Source: an uncultured Clostridiaceae bacterium | GTDB lineage: Bacteria > Bacillota > Clostridia > TANB77 > CAG-508 | Assembly (NCBI GenBank): GCA_947647275.1 | Contig: CANSJQ010000001.1 | Location: forward strand, 248,001 to 312,000 | DNA length: 64,000 nt | Direction of reading: 5' to 3' | Part shown: piece after piece, positions 62,187-64,000 of the stretch | How the letters are laid out: every line of letters starts with the position of its first letter | Numbering within the stretch: the stretch's first letter is position 1 | Translations under genes and position numbers: made by a program | Notes under the pieces: generated by a model | Told to the model about the DNA's origin: nothing | Database searches by the model: none | What the model saw: the letters and a program-made list of their open reading frames with translations, nothing else

Positions 62187-63008
62187 ATGGATAATATGAA
62201 ATTTGGAAAATTTATACAAGAGCTTAGAAAAGAAAAAAATATGACACAAAAGGAATTAGCACAAAAACTAAATTTAACAGATAAAGCAATTTCTAAATGG
62301 GAAAGAGGAATTGGCTTTCCTGACATTGCTATGCTAAAACCATTAGCTGAAATATTTAATGTTAGTATTATAGAACTTCTAAATGGTGAGAAAGAAAATG
62401 TAAAAGAAATAGACTTAGATCTAAGAATATTAACAATATTAAAAGAAAAGGAAAGCGAGAAGAAGAAAAAAGTAGGAAAAGTTATAGGAATAAGTTCTAC
62501 TATAATTGTAATATTAACTATAACACTATACATATTAATATTTTCCAAAGGTGAATTAAAAACATGTAACCCAATAAGAGCAGCGATTGGATATGCAGAA
62601 GTTGTGTTCTTGGGAAAAGAATATGTAGAAGTAGGAAATATACCAACAAAAACTATTTATGCAAATGGTAATTTTGACATAGAAAAATATATGGAAAAAA
62701 GAGGATACGAAAATGTAGGAGGAATAAAAACAGGAGATAACTTTTACGTAAAGGGAGAAACACGTGTATTAGTAGAACGTTGGTCGGTAGCAGGTGTTGT
62801 AGCATATGAATGGCATAAAGAAGTAGATTGTAGTGCAGAGAAAATAGAAGAACTAAGAAAGGAGTATAAACAAGTAAAAGAACGAGAAAAAATGCATGTA
62901 TTAAATGATAATAATCAAAAAATAAACGAAATTCAAGGCACAGATGTAAGCAAACCAAGTATAGAAGTACCATTAAATATTGTAATGCCAACAAATTCAA
63001 TAGAATAA
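62187..63008 (+). CDS. XRE-family HTH protein with TM segment
   Basis: FIQELRKEKNMTQKELAQKLNLTDKAISKWERGIGFPD. Confidence 0.85.
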   Translation: MDNMKFGKFIQELRKEKNMTQKELAQKLNLTDKAISKWERGIGFPDIAMLKPLAEIFNVSIIELLNGEKENVKEIDLDLRILTILKEKESEKKKKVGKVIGISSTIIVILTITLYILIFSKGELKTCNPIRAAIGYAEVVFLGKEYVEVGNIPTKTIYANGNFDIEKYMEKRGYENVGGIKTGDNFYVKGETRVLVERWSVAGVVAYEWHKEVDCSAEKIEELRKEYKQVKEREKMHVLNDNNQKINEIQGTDVSKPSIEVPLNIVMPTNSIE

Positions 63009-63134
63009 TAAAGCCATTTATAAAAAATGAAAAAATCATAGCTTTTATATCATATAAGTCTATGATTTTTTTGTTTCTTATGATATTATAGCTGTAATAA
63101 AATCAAAAAAGAAGAAAAGATTGGAGCATAAATA

Positions 63135-63773
63135 ATGTCTATATTAAAACCACAAAAGATACTATTAGAAGATTTTAATAAAATAGAAAACTTATTAGAA
63201 GAAATACAAAAAGATGACGAAATAGAAAACATTATTATTGAAGACTATAAACAAGAAAAAATAGAGCTTACAGACATAACAATAAAAAGAGCAATAATAA
63301 ACAATACACAAATTATTAATAGTAATTTAGAAAAAAATACTTTTATAGATATAGAATTCAATAACTGCAATTTTTCAAACACTTCTTTTGATAATTGTAG
63401 TTTTATAAGATGTGAATTTAATAACTGTAAATTAACAGGATGTAACTTTATTGAAAGTGGCTTATATGATATAGGTTTTATAGATACAAATATGAATTAC
63501 ACCAATTTATCAATGTCAAGTATGAAAAATATTATATATAAAAATACAATGTTAAGAAATAGCTGTTTTAATGAAAACAAAACAAAAAATATAATATTAA
63601 AAGAAGTTGATTTGACAAGAACACAATTTTTTAGAACAAGTCTAAAAGGAATCGACTTATCAAATAGCATAATTGAAGGAATAGCAGTATCAATAGAAGA
63701 TATAAAAGGAGCAATAATAAATGAGTTTCAATCATTAGACTTAATGTATTTATTAGGAGTAAAGATAAAATAA
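63135..63773 (+). CDS. pentapeptide-repeat protein
   Basis: NCNFSNTSFDNCSFIRCEFNNCKLTGCNF repeats. Confidence 0.85.
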   Translation: MSILKPQKILLEDFNKIENLLEEIQKDDEIENIIIEDYKQEKIELTDITIKRAIINNTQIINSNLEKNTFIDIEFNNCNFSNTSFDNCSFIRCEFNNCKLTGCNFIESGLYDIGFIDTNMNYTNLSMSSMKNIIYKNTMLRNSCFNENKTKNIILKEVDLTRTQFFRTSLKGIDLSNSIIEGIAVSIEDIKGAIINEFQSLDLMYLLGVKIK

Positions 63774-63793
63774 GAAATAAACAAGGAGGTAAT

Positions 63794-64000
63794 ATGTCAT
63801 TAATAAATGTAAATAATTTAACCTTTGGCTATGAAGGAAATGTAAACAATGTATTTGAAAATGTATCATTTAACATAGATACAGACTGGAAATTAGGGCT
63901 AATAGGAAGAAATGGAAAAGGGAAAACAACTTTTTTAAAACTTTTGCTAGGTGAGTATGAATATAAAGGAACAATATCAAAAAATGTAGAATTTGATTAC
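63794..64000 (+). CDS. ABC-F-like ATPase (3' truncated by window edge)
   Basis: MSLINVNNLTFGYEGNVNNVFENVSFNIDTDWKLGLIGRNGKGKTTFLKLLLG. Confidence 0.8.
   Translation, partial: MSLINVNNLTFGYEGNVNNVFENVSFNIDTDWKLGLIGRNGKGKTTFLKLLLGEYEYKGTISKNVEFDY

Overview
AT-rich Firmicutes/Clostridia-like DNA. About 1-42 kb is most of a contractile-tail (myovirus-like) prophage: recombination/replication genes, late regulator, terminase, portal/MuF, capsid, sheath/tube, baseplate, tail fibre, holin and amidase. About 42-64 kb is host chromosome: tRNA-Gly, riboswitch-controlled P-type ATPase, KH protein, type III toxin-antitoxin, ABC transporters, Lon protease, tsaB/rimI/tsaE. Main observation: at nine places in six conserved genes (terL x3, DUF2577-like baseplate protein, DGR reverse transcriptase, a GGHYANGRSA-type phage protein, a host ABC exporter, and tsaE x2) the reading frame breaks exactly at an in-frame CGG codon. 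In every case, skipping the C and reading the following GGA/GGT as Gly (+1, or a quadruplet CGGN = Gly) restores the conserved protein; frame arithmetic and total lengths were checked for all nine. All six in-frame CGG codons I found in the prophage genes are such sites. The window also encodes a tRNA-Gly(UCC) whose anticodon loop is CUUCCGA (G37 instead of A37, with a U30/C40 stem mismatch), giving UCCG, the complement of the quadruplet CGGA. I propose a CGG(A/U) +1 recoding system using this tRNA. Other notable items: a diversity-generating retroelement whose 9 VR/TR differences all fall at TR adenines, a ToxIN-like type III TA with covarying repeats, a yybP-ykoY (Mn2+) riboswitch, a tRNA-like RNA with pseudoknot potential inside the head operon, a programmed -1 frameshift in the tail chaperone, and a MuF-zincin fusion. 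All calls were made by eye; no searches were run.
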